From the NCBI GenBank assembly GCA_964344685.1, contig CAYFOK010000009.1:62001-126000 (forward strand): a stretch of 64,000 nucleotides of DNA. The letters run 5' to 3'. Shown here piece after piece: positions 1 through 8,403 of this stretch. Below the pieces are notes generated by a model. The model worked only from the letters and a program-made list of their open reading frames with translations. It was not told where the DNA came from and searched no databases. How positions within the stretch are numbered: position 1 is the first letter of the stretch; every line of letters begins with the position of its first letter. Source of the DNA: Scalindua sp964344685 (GTDB lineage Bacteria > Planctomycetota > Brocadiia > Brocadiales > Scalinduaceae). The position numbers and the translations under genes are program-made.

Positions 1-716
1 AACATTACGAAAATCATAGGGGTCAGGCTTGCAAAGGCAATCAGCCCGAAGCCGTCTACTATCGGGTTTCTCCCTCTAATACAGGAGGCCAGGCCCACTC
101 CGAGTGCGGCTACTAGAGGCACGGTAATTGTTGACGTCGTAACACCTCCGGAATCATAGGCTATTCCAACAATCTCATCAGGTGCAAAGGCGGTCATGAT
201 GGAGATACAGATATATCCTATGATAATAAACCATTGGATTGGCCAGCCTTTTACTATACGGAAAACCCCTACGGCAATTGCCAGCCCTACTGAAAATGCA
301 ACAGTTAACCGGAGTCCGAAGGCGTAGTTTGCTATCGATTCGCTTGTATGTTTAATGGCATCTGCCTCAGCCGCAATTTCTCCGGCTTTTTTAGCGACGG
401 CAATCAGGGCAGGCTCGGCTATTGTAGTGCAAAAGCCGATTGTAAATCCAAAGATGAGCAGCCACCATATACTGCCCTTGGCTGAGAATTGGAAAGCCAT
501 TTTTTCGCCAAGGGGGAATAAGCCAATCTCAAGACCCTGTATAAAAAGGAATAATCCAACCAAAACAAAAATCATACCTGAAATGGTAGCGGCAAGGTCC
601 GGAAATGGCTGTTTAATTACTAATAGCTGAAAAAATGTAACAACAATCAGTATCGGAAGGATATTGAAAAATACACTGAATATATTTTTTGCTAAATTTA
701 TAAGAAAAGCAATCAT
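1..716 (-). CDS. DUF1538 family membrane protein (C-terminal end outside window)
   Basis: The gene reads leftwards from an ATG at 714-716 and is open to the left edge, so about 238 residues are visible and the C-terminus is missing. The translation is strongly hydrophobic with several membrane segments. It carries the stretches FIQGLEIGLFPLGEKMAF and AYDSGGVTTSTITVPLVAA, which I recognise as characteristic of the DUF1538 inner-membrane family; the glycine/threonine-rich AYDSGGVTT motif is typical. The function of this family is not established; a transport role is only a guess. An in-frame stop lies three codons upstream of the ATG, which limits the start, and no good ribosome binding site is visible. 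The plus-strand reading frame at 355-630 is a shadow of this gene. Confidence 0.75.
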   Translation of the reverse strand, partial: MIAFLINLAKNIFSVFFNILPILIVVTFFQLLVIKQPFPDLAATISGMIFVLVGLFLFIQGLEIGLFPLGEKMAFQFSAKGSIWWLLIFGFTIGFCTTIAEPALIAVAKKAGEIAAEADAIKHTSESIANYAFGLRLTVAFSVGLAIAVGVFRIVKGWPIQWFIIIGYICISIMTAFAPDEIVGIAYDSGGVTTSTITVPLVAALGVGLASCIRGRNPIVDGFGLIAFASLTPMIFVM

Positions 717-1111
717 GGCAATAGATTAATAAGAAGTATAAATAGGACACGGATCTTCCAGTATTGGAATCCTCACGAAAGTGAGAAAAAAACCTTACTC
801 TCGCCCGCCTGACAGATAACCGGGCTGGTGGCCTGGCGGGAAGTGAGCCAAAGTTTAAAGTGACTAAAGTTATGGAGATTAAATCCAAATGTCAAAGCTC
901 AAATGGCAAATCAATGCTTTAAGTCCAAATGTCTATGTGCATGATCGTGCACGCTTCTGCTTCTTGTTTCTTGCCTCATGTTTCCAGCATATATCCTTCA
1001 ATTGGTCAGTTGTTATTCGTAATTTCTTGTTCGATGTTTGATATTCTCTTTTTGCTTGTCTTTAGCATCTGTGTCCCATGAATATAACTGTATATGGTCT
1101 CAGTGGTTTTA
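717..1111. repeat. Intergenic spacer with dispersed repeats
   Basis: No gene is supported here. Positions 745-785 nearly repeat 5550-5588 (shared core CCAGTATTGGAATCCTCACG), and the hairpin-rich stretch continues to about 850. Positions 878-923 are a 46-bp sequence that recurs with one mismatch, inverted, at 11154-11199. Positions 925-1080 are a degenerate intergenic sequence resembling 8245-8400. All three belong to repeat families that recur in spacers of the first 24 kb. Confidence 0.7.
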
Positions 1112-2239
1112 CTAATGCCATACTCCCGGTATCGGATGCTTACAATTTCCGCATTCACTTCCTTTCATGGAATACTCAAGAATTGTAAATCCCACTCTCT
1201 TTATGACTACTTTCTTGCATCCGGGACAGTATGTGCTCTCCCCTGGATGGCCTGGTACATTGCCGGTATAAGGAAAGTTAAGGCCCGCTTCCAACGCAAT
1301 GTCTCTTGCCATTTCCAATGTCTTTGCAGGGGTAGGCGGAAGGTTTTTTATCTTGTATGTAGGGTGAAAACGTGTGAAGTGGATGGGTACATCAGGGCCA
1401 AGGTTTTTGTTTATCCATTTGCACATATCCTTGAGCTCTTTTTTGCTGTCATTCAGTGTCGGAACCATGAGCATGACAACTTCAAACCAGATGCCTGTCT
1501 CTTTTAATGTGCTGAGGGTTTCAAGTACGGGTTTTAACTCCCCGCTACAGGTTTCTTTGTAGAATTTTTCTGTAAACGCTTTAAAATCAATTTTGACAGC
1601 ATTTAATTCTTTGACAAGCTTAACAAGAGGATCTTTTTTTATGTACCCGTTAGAAATCATTACACTTCCAACGCCTTCCTGTTTTCCATGACTGGCAGTT
1701 TCGTACATATATTCATAAAAAACCACCGGTTCGGAATATGTGTAAGCAATAGTATCACATTTTCGTTCTCTTGCGAATTTTACTACTTCTTCCGGAGTGA
1801 TTTTGATGCTGTCTATCTGTTCAGGGCGGAATTGTGATATTTGCCAATTCTGGCAAAATTTACACTCTATATTGCATCCTGCCGTTGCTATAGAATATGC
1901 CTTTGTACCGGGTAGGTAGTGGAATAAGGGCTTCTTCTCAATAGGATCGGCATTTAACGAGCATACGCGGGAATGAACCAGTGTATAGTATTTTCCGTTG
2001 CGGTTTTCCCTTACACCGCAATAACCTCTTTCAAGATCAGCCACTTGACAACCCCTGGGACAGAGTTCACATTCTACGCGGGCTTCCGGGAGTTGTTTAT
2101 AATACATCGCTTCCGTGGCAGGAAATTCCTCTTCATACGATTCGGACGCATTAAGTGAAGAAACATAAGGTGCGTAACCTGTGCAAAGTGCGCAAGTCCC
2201 TATGATACCACTCTTTAAAAAACCTCTTCTTGTGATCAA
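1112..2239 (-). CDS. amrS: AmmeMemoRadiSam system radical SAM enzyme (AmrS-like)
   Basis: A 375-residue radical SAM protein. The N-terminus has a twin-arginine-type signal (TRRGFLK followed by a hydrophobic stretch), so export or membrane targeting is possible. A Cys-rich block (CELCPRGC, then YCGVREN) precedes the radical SAM signature CNIECKFCQNW, which binds the 4Fe-4S cluster and S-adenosylmethionine. A C-terminal CPGCKKVV/CGNC zinc-ribbon-like tail completes the protein. This architecture matches the AmrS family, found genome-wide with AMMECR1 and Memo proteins; neither partner is in this window. The reaction is not established. The start is TTG at 2239 with GAGGTG about seven bases upstream and a good promoter at 2269-2297. 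An alternative name would be a PflA-like activating enzyme, but the N-terminal Cys block favours AmrS. Confidence 0.85.
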   Translation of the reverse strand: MITRRGFLKSGIIGTCALCTGYAPYVSSLNASESYEEEFPATEAMYYKQLPEARVECELCPRGCQVADLERGYCGVRENRNGKYYTLVHSRVCSLNADPIEKKPLFHYLPGTKAYSIATAGCNIECKFCQNWQISQFRPEQIDSIKITPEEVVKFARERKCDTIAYTYSEPVVFYEYMYETASHGKQEGVGSVMISNGYIKKDPLVKLVKELNAVKIDFKAFTEKFYKETCSGELKPVLETLSTLKETGIWFEVVMLMVPTLNDSKKELKDMCKWINKNLGPDVPIHFTRFHPTYKIKNLPPTPAKTLEMARDIALEAGLNFPYTGNVPGHPGESTYCPGCKKVVIKRVGFTILEYSMKGSECGNCKHPIPGVWH

Positions 2240-2268
2240 AATTTCACCTCTTTAATTAGTTTACTAAA

Positions 2269-2297
2269 ATTCTATTTTATTTATTGTATAAAGTCAA
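2269..2297 (-). promoter_or_regulatory. Sigma-70-type promoter for the radical SAM gene
   Basis: On the minus strand TTGACT (2297-2292), a 17-bp spacer and TAGAAT (2274-2269) match the -35/-10 consensus at five of six positions each. It lies 30 bp upstream of the TTG start of the 1112-2239 gene. Confidence 0.55.
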
Positions 2298-2348
2298 GAC
2301 GCATGTACCTCTTAAGAGTTTTTGGTGTATATATTCTTACAACTTATG

Positions 2349-2377
2349 TTGACAGTATATTATCAAAGTGATACACT
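2349..2377 (+). promoter_or_regulatory. Sigma-70-type promoter for the 2466-3032 gene
   Basis: TTGACA, a 17-bp spacer and TACACT lie about 90 bp upstream of the ATG at 2466, divergent from the promoter at 2269-2297. The -10 matches only four of six positions. Confidence 0.4.
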
Positions 2378-2465
2378 TCTCTAATATATCGTTGTACCTG
2401 AGAAATCTACCGATTTCTTGTATTCTTGGCAGCAAAATGTTTTTGGAAGGAGGATTGAAGGAAGA

Positions 2466-3032
2466 ATGAAGAAGAGTGCATGTTGTTTCATTTTCTTGCC
2501 TGTATTGCTTATCTGTTTTGCTTTTTCTGCGGTTTCTCATGGTATAGAATTAAACCCGATTCAGGAACGGATCGAAGAGACAATTAAGCTTGGCGAAAAA
2601 AATCCGGGTAAGAAAATATTCGAGACTGATCTTGTAAAATCTGCAATTTTTGGTAACTGGCCAAACTACGGAGGCGGCCTGGTAAAGACTAAGCTGGTCG
2701 ATCTTGCTGTAATGGCAGCGATGAAGAGAAAGGCTAGAAAGAATTTAAAAGAAGAGGACGCGCATGCAATGATGGGATCAGACGTGTTAACAATCAGCTA
2801 CAGGGGTGGTGAAGATATTTTCAAGATCAAATTGAGACAGCGCGGCAGATTGATAGAACCGGTAAAAATGTTAAGACCTGATATGTCTAAAAGAGGCGCA
2901 GATAACCATATCACTTTCTATCTGGTAAGCTTTCCTTATTCAAAACTTGACCTGGATGAGAGAGCTACAATTTTGATTCAAAAGGATTTTGGTGATGAGG
3001 AACATGAAGTTGACTTCTCAAGAATCAAATAA
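2466..3032 (+). CDS. Secreted protein of unknown function
   Basis: The 188-residue protein starts at ATG 2466, chosen because a purine-rich GAAGGA sits just upstream and the product then begins with a good signal peptide (MKKSACCFIFLPVLLICFAF, with likely cleavage after SAVSHG). An upstream ATG at 2418 in the same frame would place polar residues before the signal and is less likely. The mature part is basic (KRKARKNLKEE) and has no Cys pairs, heme motifs or family motif that I recognise. It stands alone, divergent from the radical SAM gene. Exported, function unknown. Confidence 0.7.
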   Translation: MKKSACCFIFLPVLLICFAFSAVSHGIELNPIQERIEETIKLGEKNPGKKIFETDLVKSAIFGNWPNYGGGLVKTKLVDLAVMAAMKRKARKNLKEEDAHAMMGSDVLTISYRGGEDIFKIKLRQRGRLIEPVKMLRPDMSKRGADNHITFYLVSFPYSKLDLDERATILIQKDFGDEEHEVDFSRIK

Positions 3033-3153
3033 TTTGCAGCATGAATCTGATTTTTATCACTAAATTACTGTAAAATTTTTTTTGCAGGGCTGACTGATAA
3101 GTTGTTTGTTTATATGTACTTGTATGCAAAGGCTTTATAGGTCCTGGTAGTAA

Positions 3154-3618
3154 ATGAATATCAATAAATATGTTCTGATGGTCTTATTGCTTGTTTTCTT
3201 CTCTGTTGGTTGTACGAGTACGAATTTTGCCAGAATATCTAAAAATAAGTATCTGCCAAAAAGTGAAAGTGTAGTGATTCCGATTTCATCAGGAGGCTCT
3301 GACTTGATCTATGAGAGGATTGGAGTGGTCTTTGTTTTCGGAAACGATATGACTAAGGAGATGGTAGATAAGAGCATGAGGGATCAGGCTGTTCAAGTGG
3401 GTGCTGATGCAATAATTTTTGCCAAGTATAAAGATATAGAATCTGCTAAGTATTTTGAGTCTTATGGGAGTGCTTTTGTAGATTTTGATTGGGCAAAAAA
3501 ACAGGGAACTGGCAATTGGTTGATGAAGGGGAAGCCTGCCGGTGCGGGGCTTGCCATAAGTTACAAAACTTCACAAAACAACACTAAGAATTTGAACCTC
3601 AATACGGAGGATGATTAA
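3154..3618 (+). CDS. Small predicted lipoprotein
   Basis: A 154-residue protein with a lipoprotein signal: MNINKYVLMVLLLVFF, then lipobox SVGC with the lipidated Cys at about residue 20. The segment VQVGADAIIFAKY resembles the short conserved GADA motif of several small envelope lipoproteins. No enzyme motif is visible. The stop at 3616-3618 directly abuts the ATG of the ACT-domain gene at 3619, so the two are probably co-transcribed and translationally coupled. Function unknown. Confidence 0.7.
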   Translation: MNINKYVLMVLLLVFFSVGCTSTNFARISKNKYLPKSESVVIPISSGGSDLIYERIGVVFVFGNDMTKEMVDKSMRDQAVQVGADAIIFAKYKDIESAKYFESYGSAFVDFDWAKKQGTGNWLMKGKPAGAGLAISYKTSQNNTKNLNLNTEDD

Positions 3619-4011
3619 ATGCCAATCGTAAAACAGTTAACAATTCTTCTTGAAAATAGTCCGGGGGCACTATCAAATGTATGTTCGGATCTGGCCAGTA
3701 AAGATATAAACATTTTAGCAATGTCAGTACTGGATACGATAGATTCAGGTCTTGTTCGAATGGTAGTTGACGATCATGAGCACGCAGTTAAAGAGCTTGG
3801 AGATTCAGGGCTTAATGTTATTGAAACTGAAGTATTGTCGCTGGAGATGATACATAAACCGGGAACTATGGCAGATATAACAAGGCAGCTGAGTAAAGCT
3901 AAGATCAATATTGAGTATGCGTATGGCAGTGTTCCTCCCGGTGATGGTTCTTCCATTGGGATATTCTGGGTTTCAAATCTGAAGAAGGCAATAGAGATAC
4001 TGGAGGCGTGA
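3619..4011 (+). CDS. Tandem ACT-domain protein
   Basis: The 130-residue protein consists of two ACT domains (about residues 4-65 and 72-130). The first begins QLTILLENSPGALSNVCSDL and the second HKPGTMADITRQLSKAKINI; both show the Pro-Gly turn typical of amino-acid-binding ACT folds. No catalytic domain is attached, so it is probably a small regulatory or ligand-sensing protein. Similar stand-alone ACT pairs occur in many anaerobes, and their ligands are mostly unknown. It begins on the base after the stop of the upstream lipoprotein gene, with a GGAGG-type site inside that gene's end. Confidence 0.8.
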   Translation: MPIVKQLTILLENSPGALSNVCSDLASKDINILAMSVLDTIDSGLVRMVVDDHEHAVKELGDSGLNVIETEVLSLEMIHKPGTMADITRQLSKAKINIEYAYGSVPPGDGSSIGIFWVSNLKKAIEILEA

Positions 4012-4017
4012 GACAAT

Positions 4018-4125
4018 AGGGGGCAGTCCCTCCAAAAGGCTGTTCTCTCGCCCGGCGTGCATTCTGGCGGGGACAAGCCTGCACATCTGACATTACTGTC
4101 TGAATTATCTAAATAATGTCAGACA
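4018..4125. repeat. Dispersed hairpin repeat copy
   Basis: This spacer between the ACT gene and folC (convergent) contains the CTCGCCCGGCGTGCATTCTG block also found at about 6870-6900. It also has a 9-bp inverted repeat (CTGACATTA at about 4083-4095, paired with TAATGTCAG at about 4117-4125) that could act as a bidirectional transcript end. Confidence 0.5.
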
Positions 4126-4171
4126 TTGAAAGAAGAAGGCGGAAAGCATAATCAGGCTTCTTTCTTTTTAA

Positions 4172-5527
4172 TTAATTAAGTATCTCCTTCACCCTGCCTG
4201 CCAGAAAGAAAGAGCCTGTTATGCAGATCAGGCTGTCATTCTCTGCAATTCTCCTGGCCTCTTTCAACGCTTCAGCGATATCTTCAATTACCAGCATGCT
4301 GTTCTGGGAAAATTGTTTCGCTTTAAGAGCCATTTGTGCAGGATCTGCTTCACGAGGATTACCTGTTCTTGTAAATATCAAATCGGTGGATATAGATGCT
4401 ATCTCTTTAAGAACACCTTCAATGTCCTTGTCCGATGACAAACCTATTACTAATACTAATTTCTTAAATGTGAAATTTTCTTTTATAGATTCCCTCAATA
4501 TCTTCATTGAAGCTGTTGTATGCGCTGTGTCCATTATAATTAACGGGTTCTCTGATACCACTTCAATTCTTGCAGGGCAACTGATCTTTGTAAGTGCGTT
4601 TACAATCAATTCGGTGTTTGCATCTATTACACCGGCTTCAGATAAGACCTCCAGCGACCCTATTGCAGTAGCACAGTTTTCAACCTGGTGCCGTCCGACA
4701 AGTGGCAGGAAAATATTGTTATAGTCTGTTCTCCATGTTTTTATTTCGCACTCAGAACCATAAATCTCGTCTCTCTTTGCAACCCTGATGTTGCGGATCA
4801 AAATATCTCTTCCAACAAGTAACAGAGGTGCATTCTTAGATTTGCACGTCTCTGAGATTACTGCGAGGGCATCAGGTTCCTGTATTGAAGAGATGACCGG
4901 GATACCCTCCTTGATTATACCTGACTTTTCATATGCAATCTTCTCAAGTGTATTACCAAGCCTGTCAGTATGGTCATAACCAACAGGTGTTATGACGGAG
5001 ACTTGAGGCAAAATAATATTGGTAGAATCAAGCCTTCCCCCCATACCGACTTCCAGGACTGAAATGTCTGCTTTCTCTCTCTCAAAATAGAGAAATGCAA
5101 CGGCTGTGACTATTTCGAAAAAAGTGGGCATAAGAATGGGGTTCTTTAGTGTTATTTTATCAATATATGGTTTGAGAATATTAATTAACCGCACAAACGT
5201 TTTCTGCGAAATCATTCTGTCGTTGACTTTCATCCTTTCACCCAGATATATAAGGTGTGGTGAGGTGAAAAGGCCGGTATTCAGACCAAGTGCGTGCAGG
5301 ACAGAGGCAATTATTATGGCAGTAGACCCCTTGCCCTTGGTGCCGGTTATGTGGACAGCTCTTCTTTTTTTATGAGGATTTCCTGCAAACGACATCATCT
5401 CCTCCATCCTCTTAAGATCGAAGGTGGATGTGTCGTATTTGTATTGAGTAAGTTTTTCGTAATCTATGGTCTTTAATAAGAACTCTTCAGCCTGTTTGTA
5501 GGAGTTTAAACTGTTTTGTTTTATCAT
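4172..5527 (-). CDS. folC: Bifunctional folylpolyglutamate/dihydrofolate synthase
   Basis: The 451-residue protein adds glutamate to folates (and possibly to dihydropteroate) using ATP in the cytoplasm. The Mur-ligase-type P-loop is ITGTKGKGSTA at about residues 60-70, followed by TSPHLIYLGERMKVN, the family's folate-binding loop. VLEVGMGGRLDSTN and VGYDHTDRLG follow as expected, and the C-terminal Mur ligase domain contains the MDTAHTTASM segment. Length fits the FolC family. It is transcribed towards the ACT-domain gene and away from aroB. The ATG at 5527 is the first Met in the frame and gives the usual N-terminus. Confidence 0.93.
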   Translation of the reverse strand: MIKQNSLNSYKQAEEFLLKTIDYEKLTQYKYDTSTFDLKRMEEMMSFAGNPHKKRRAVHITGTKGKGSTAIIIASVLHALGLNTGLFTSPHLIYLGERMKVNDRMISQKTFVRLINILKPYIDKITLKNPILMPTFFEIVTAVAFLYFEREKADISVLEVGMGGRLDSTNIILPQVSVITPVGYDHTDRLGNTLEKIAYEKSGIIKEGIPVISSIQEPDALAVISETCKSKNAPLLLVGRDILIRNIRVAKRDEIYGSECEIKTWRTDYNNIFLPLVGRHQVENCATAIGSLEVLSEAGVIDANTELIVNALTKISCPARIEVVSENPLIIMDTAHTTASMKILRESIKENFTFKKLVLVIGLSSDKDIEGVLKEIASISTDLIFTRTGNPREADPAQMALKAKQFSQNSMLVIEDIAEALKEARRIAENDSLICITGSFFLAGRVKEILN

Positions 5528-5549
5528 ATATTAAATTTCAAGGTAAATT

Positions 5550-5635
5550 GGACACAGGTTTTCCAGTATTGGAATCCTCACGAAAGTGTGGAATATGCCC
5601 TTGCTTTCGCAAGAAATCCAGCATGGCCCTTTTTT
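5550..5635. repeat. Dispersed hairpin repeat copy
   Basis: Positions 5550-5588 nearly repeat 745-785. A second unit follows with CCTTGCTTTCGCAAG. Sits between divergent folC and aroB. Confidence 0.65.
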
Positions 5636-5690
5636 TCGTAATAAGTCCGAATCTAGAGTTTCATTTAAATAGAATAATAGCTCTTTTTCC

Positions 5691-5719
5691 TTGACAAAAA
5701 AATCGGCATAAATTACAAC
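5691..5719 (+). promoter_or_regulatory. Sigma-70-type promoter close to the aroB start
   Basis: TTGACA, a 17-bp spacer and TACAAC (four of six at -10). The -10 ends only 9 bp before the aroB ATG at 5729, so the predicted transcript would have almost no leader, and no Shine-Dalgarno sequence is visible. Confidence 0.45.
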
Positions 5720-5728
5720 GTTACCATC

Positions 5729-6805
5729 ATGAAAGAAATCTTCGTAGATCTCGGTAAGGACAGCTATAATATAGTCGTTGATAAGGGTATACTCAATAAA
5801 GTCGGCATTCTCATATCAAAGGTAATCAGTCCCCGGAAAGCTATTGTTGTAACGGATAAAATTGTAGAGCCTCTTTACGGAAAAGTCGTACTGGATAGCC
5901 TATCTGAATGTAAATTTGATGTCAAGCTGGTTTCATTAGCTCTTGGGGAAGAACAGAAATCTCTGGCAAAGGCGGAGGAGTTGTACGAACATCTGTTCGA
6001 CCATGAGATGGACAGGAAGTCTCTAATAGTAGCGTTAGGGGGTGGTGTGCTGGGTGATCTGGCCGGTTTTGTTGCTGCAACATTTATGAGAGGCATACCT
6101 TTTGTTCAGATCCCTACTACATTGCTGGCACAGGTTGACAGCAGTATTGGAGGTAAAGTCGCAGTAAATCATCCGAGAGGTAAGAATATGATAGGGTGCT
6201 TTTATCAGCCAAAGGCTGTTTTCATTGATACTGACACTCTGCGGACACTGCCAAAGGAGGAAATAACTGCAGGCATGGTTGAGGTGATGAAATACGGAAT
6301 GATTAAGGACGCCGATTTTTTTGAATATGTAGATGAGCATCTTTCAGAAATCCTGGAGCTTGATCCTGATGCGTTGGAGGAAATTATATACAACTCGTGC
6401 AAAACCAAGGCGCATGTAGTTGAACTTGATGAAACAGAACAGGGAATAAGGGCTATTTTAAATTACGGTCATACAATCGGGCATGCATTGGAGGCTTTGA
6501 CATCATATAAGAAATACAGGCATGGAGATGCGGTGGCTATGGGTATGATATATGTGAGCAAGATAGCCAGAGAAATGAATCTTGCGGATGAAACAGTATT
6601 AAAAAGACAGGAATCGCTGTTTTTAAGATTAGGATTGAGTCTGAAAGACACTGAATTAGATCCACATGAAATAGTCAGTAAATTATATCAGGACAAAAAG
6701 ACGATTGGAGGTAAACTGAGATTTGTTCTTCCTACCAGGATAGGAAACGTCATAATTGATGACAGTGTGAGTGAACAGACTATCCTGAACGCTCTTACCG
6801 ATTAG
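5729..6805 (+). CDS. aroB: 3-dehydroquinate synthase
   Basis: A 358-residue enzyme of the shikimate pathway that cyclises DAHP to 3-dehydroquinate with NAD and a divalent metal. Recognisable blocks are ALGGGVLGDLAGFVAATFMRG (nucleotide-binding glycine loop), PTTLLAQVDSSIGGKVAVNH and the metal/NAD segment NYGHTIGHALEAL. Length is normal for the bacterial enzyme. The ATG at 5729 gives the usual N-terminus, although no ribosome binding site precedes it. Other aromatic genes in the window (trpB, trpA) are 55 kb away. dprA follows after a repeat-rich spacer, so the two are probably not one tight operon. Confidence 0.95.
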   Translation: MKEIFVDLGKDSYNIVVDKGILNKVGILISKVISPRKAIVVTDKIVEPLYGKVVLDSLSECKFDVKLVSLALGEEQKSLAKAEELYEHLFDHEMDRKSLIVALGGGVLGDLAGFVAATFMRGIPFVQIPTTLLAQVDSSIGGKVAVNHPRGKNMIGCFYQPKAVFIDTDTLRTLPKEEITAGMVEVMKYGMIKDADFFEYVDEHLSEILELDPDALEEIIYNSCKTKAHVVELDETEQGIRAILNYGHTIGHALEALTSYKKYRHGDAVAMGMIYVSKIAREMNLADETVLKRQESLFLRLGLSLKDTELDPHEIVSKLYQDKKTIGGKLRFVLPTRIGNVIIDDSVSEQTILNALTD

Positions 6806-6815
6806 TTTTTTTGTG

Positions 6816-7065
6816 GACTCCATACGAAAGTAAGGACAAGTTCCTCCATTTTTGCCCGCCCGGCCATGCCGTTCGCCAGCCCGACGTGCATTCTGGCGGG
6901 GACGGGTAGAATTCAAATACTGGACTCCTTGCTTTGCCCGGCAAACAGTCAGGCTGGCGAGAGTAAGGCCAGGTTCCTCACTTTTGTGAGGGGTCCAGAA
7001 TTTGACTTGTACTCCTTACGAGAGTAAGGTCATTTTTCTCACTTTCGTGAAGATTCCATTTCAAG
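6816..7065. repeat. Cluster of dispersed hairpin repeats
   Basis: Several units of the same family occur in this spacer. Examples are CCATACGAAAGTAAGG near the start, a GCCCGCCCGGCC/GCCAGCCCGACG block, CCTCACTTTTGTGAGG near 6975 and CCTTACGAGAGTAAGG near 7015-7030. Each folds into a short hairpin with a 5-8 bp stem. No coding potential is supported; the minus-strand frame at 6683-6916 is repeat-derived. Confidence 0.65.
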
Positions 7066-7090
7066 AGACAAGATAAATAGGGTGTCAATC

Positions 7091-8191
7091 ATGGATGATT
7101 TTGAAAGTCTTATCCGGTTAAATATGATAAGCGGTATAGGTACGGTAACGTATCGCCGTCTTATAGAGTACCTCGGTACAGCTAAATCTATATTGGACTG
7201 TCCGAAAAGCAGGCTGGAGAAGATACCAGGTGTCGGGCCCAAAATAGCAGCAAGGATAGTAAACGGTGTAAAGGCGGCTGATGTTGACAAAGAGATTAAA
7301 CTGGCAGAGAAGAATAACGTAAAGATAGTCCCTTTTTTAAGCGATCAATTCCCACACAACCTCAAGCAGATCTATGATCCTCCGCTTCTGCTCTATATTA
7401 AAGGGGATATTATAAAAAGTGATACACTTGCGCTTGCTATAGTTGGTGCACGCAGGTGCAGTTACTATGGTCTGACACAGGCGGAAAGATTTGGACGGCA
7501 GCTGGCACAGGTAGGATTTTGTGTAGTAAGCGGGATGGCCAGAGGCATAGATACTAATGCACATGTTGGTGCTATCAAGGGAAAAGGCAGGACTATAGCA
7601 GTACTTGGCAGTGGTCTCGGAGTGATTTATCCACGTGAGAACAAAGAGCTCGCTGAGAAAATTGCTTCAAACGGGGCGGTAATTTCTGAATTGCCCATGA
7701 GTACTCCGCCCAATAATCGTAATTTTCCTCCACGAAACCGGATAATCAGCGGGTTGTCACTTGGAGTGCTGGTGGTGGAGTCTACACTCAGGAGCGGTTC
7801 TGCAATAACGGCAAGATGGGCTCTTGAACATGGAAAAGAGGTGTTTGCCGTACCCGGCAATATTGATAATAATCACAGCAGAGGTACCAATAAACTTATC
7901 AAAGACGGTGCGAAACTTGTTGAAGACATTAGTGACATTGTTGAAGAACTGGGCCCACTTGCAGAATCTATACACATAAATGATAATGAAAAGGTTGTGG
8001 ACATCAGGAGCCTCACGCTCAATTCCCAGGAGAATAAGATATTCTCACTTCTTTCAAGTACGCCTGAAGCTATCGACGATATTACAGACAAGTCCGGCCT
8101 GCCTTCTTCAAACGTAGCAAGTATACTTATGATACTGGAAGTCAAGAGGCTGGTAAAACAGCTTTCCGGAAAGAGGTTTGTGAAGGCGTAA
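7091..8191 (+). CDS. dprA: DNA-processing protein DprA
   Basis: DprA binds incoming single-stranded DNA and loads RecA during natural transformation or other recombination. The N-terminal helix-hairpin-helix region contains KIPGVGPKIAARIV. The Rossmann-like DprA core runs from AIVGARRCSYYG through VVSGMARGIDTNAH, IAVLGSGLGVIYPREN and NRIISGLSLGVLVVE to HGKEVFAVPGNID. A winged-helix-like C-terminus (about the last 65 residues) completes the long form of the family. ATG 7091 is chosen as start; GTG at 7082, three codons upstream, is also possible, and neither has a strong ribosome binding site. No other competence genes are in the window. Confidence 0.93.
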   Translation: MDDFESLIRLNMISGIGTVTYRRLIEYLGTAKSILDCPKSRLEKIPGVGPKIAARIVNGVKAADVDKEIKLAEKNNVKIVPFLSDQFPHNLKQIYDPPLLLYIKGDIIKSDTLALAIVGARRCSYYGLTQAERFGRQLAQVGFCVVSGMARGIDTNAHVGAIKGKGRTIAVLGSGLGVIYPRENKELAEKIASNGAVISELPMSTPPNNRNFPPRNRIISGLSLGVLVVESTLRSGSAITARWALEHGKEVFAVPGNIDNNHSRGTNKLIKDGAKLVEDISDIVEELGPLAESIHINDNEKVVDIRSLTLNSQENKIFSLLSSTPEAIDDITDKSGLPSSNVASILMILEVKRLVKQLSGKRFVKA

Positions 8192-8244
8192 CCAGGTAGG
8201 GTTTGTCAGGTTTAACAGGATAGACAAGATAAATATTTTGTGTA

Positions 8245-8400
8245 CTATCGTGCATATACAACAGTAATTTGTTGTTCGTCAATGGTCATTCGTCATTCCT
8301 TGTTCCCAGCCTGAATGACGAGTCGGACAGGTGTATTCGATATTCTCTTTCCCTCTGTTTTTCTCTGCGTCCTCAGCGCCTCCGCGGTGAATAATTCTTT
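8245..8400. repeat. Degenerate intergenic repeat
   Basis: The spacer between convergent dprA and the phosphoesterase gene has the same low-complexity style as 925-1080: ATCGTGCAT, TTGTTATTCGT-like runs, then TTCGATATTCTCTTT. It ends with CTCTGCGTCCTCAGCGCCTC. An inverted relative lies near 11020-11045. I recall such text-like repeats from spacers of several environmental bacteria. Confidence 0.45.
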
Positions 8401-8403
8401 AAC

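Noticed and set aside
355..630. Plus-strand reading frame of 91 codons
   Set aside because: It lies antisense within the DUF1538 gene, which has recognisable conserved segments; the plus frame has no family motif or ribosome site.
6683..6916. Minus-strand frame with RPRQNARRAGERHGRAG
   Set aside because: Its codons are the hairpin repeat read through; similar RQNARRA strings appear in frames over other copies, so it is repeat-derived.
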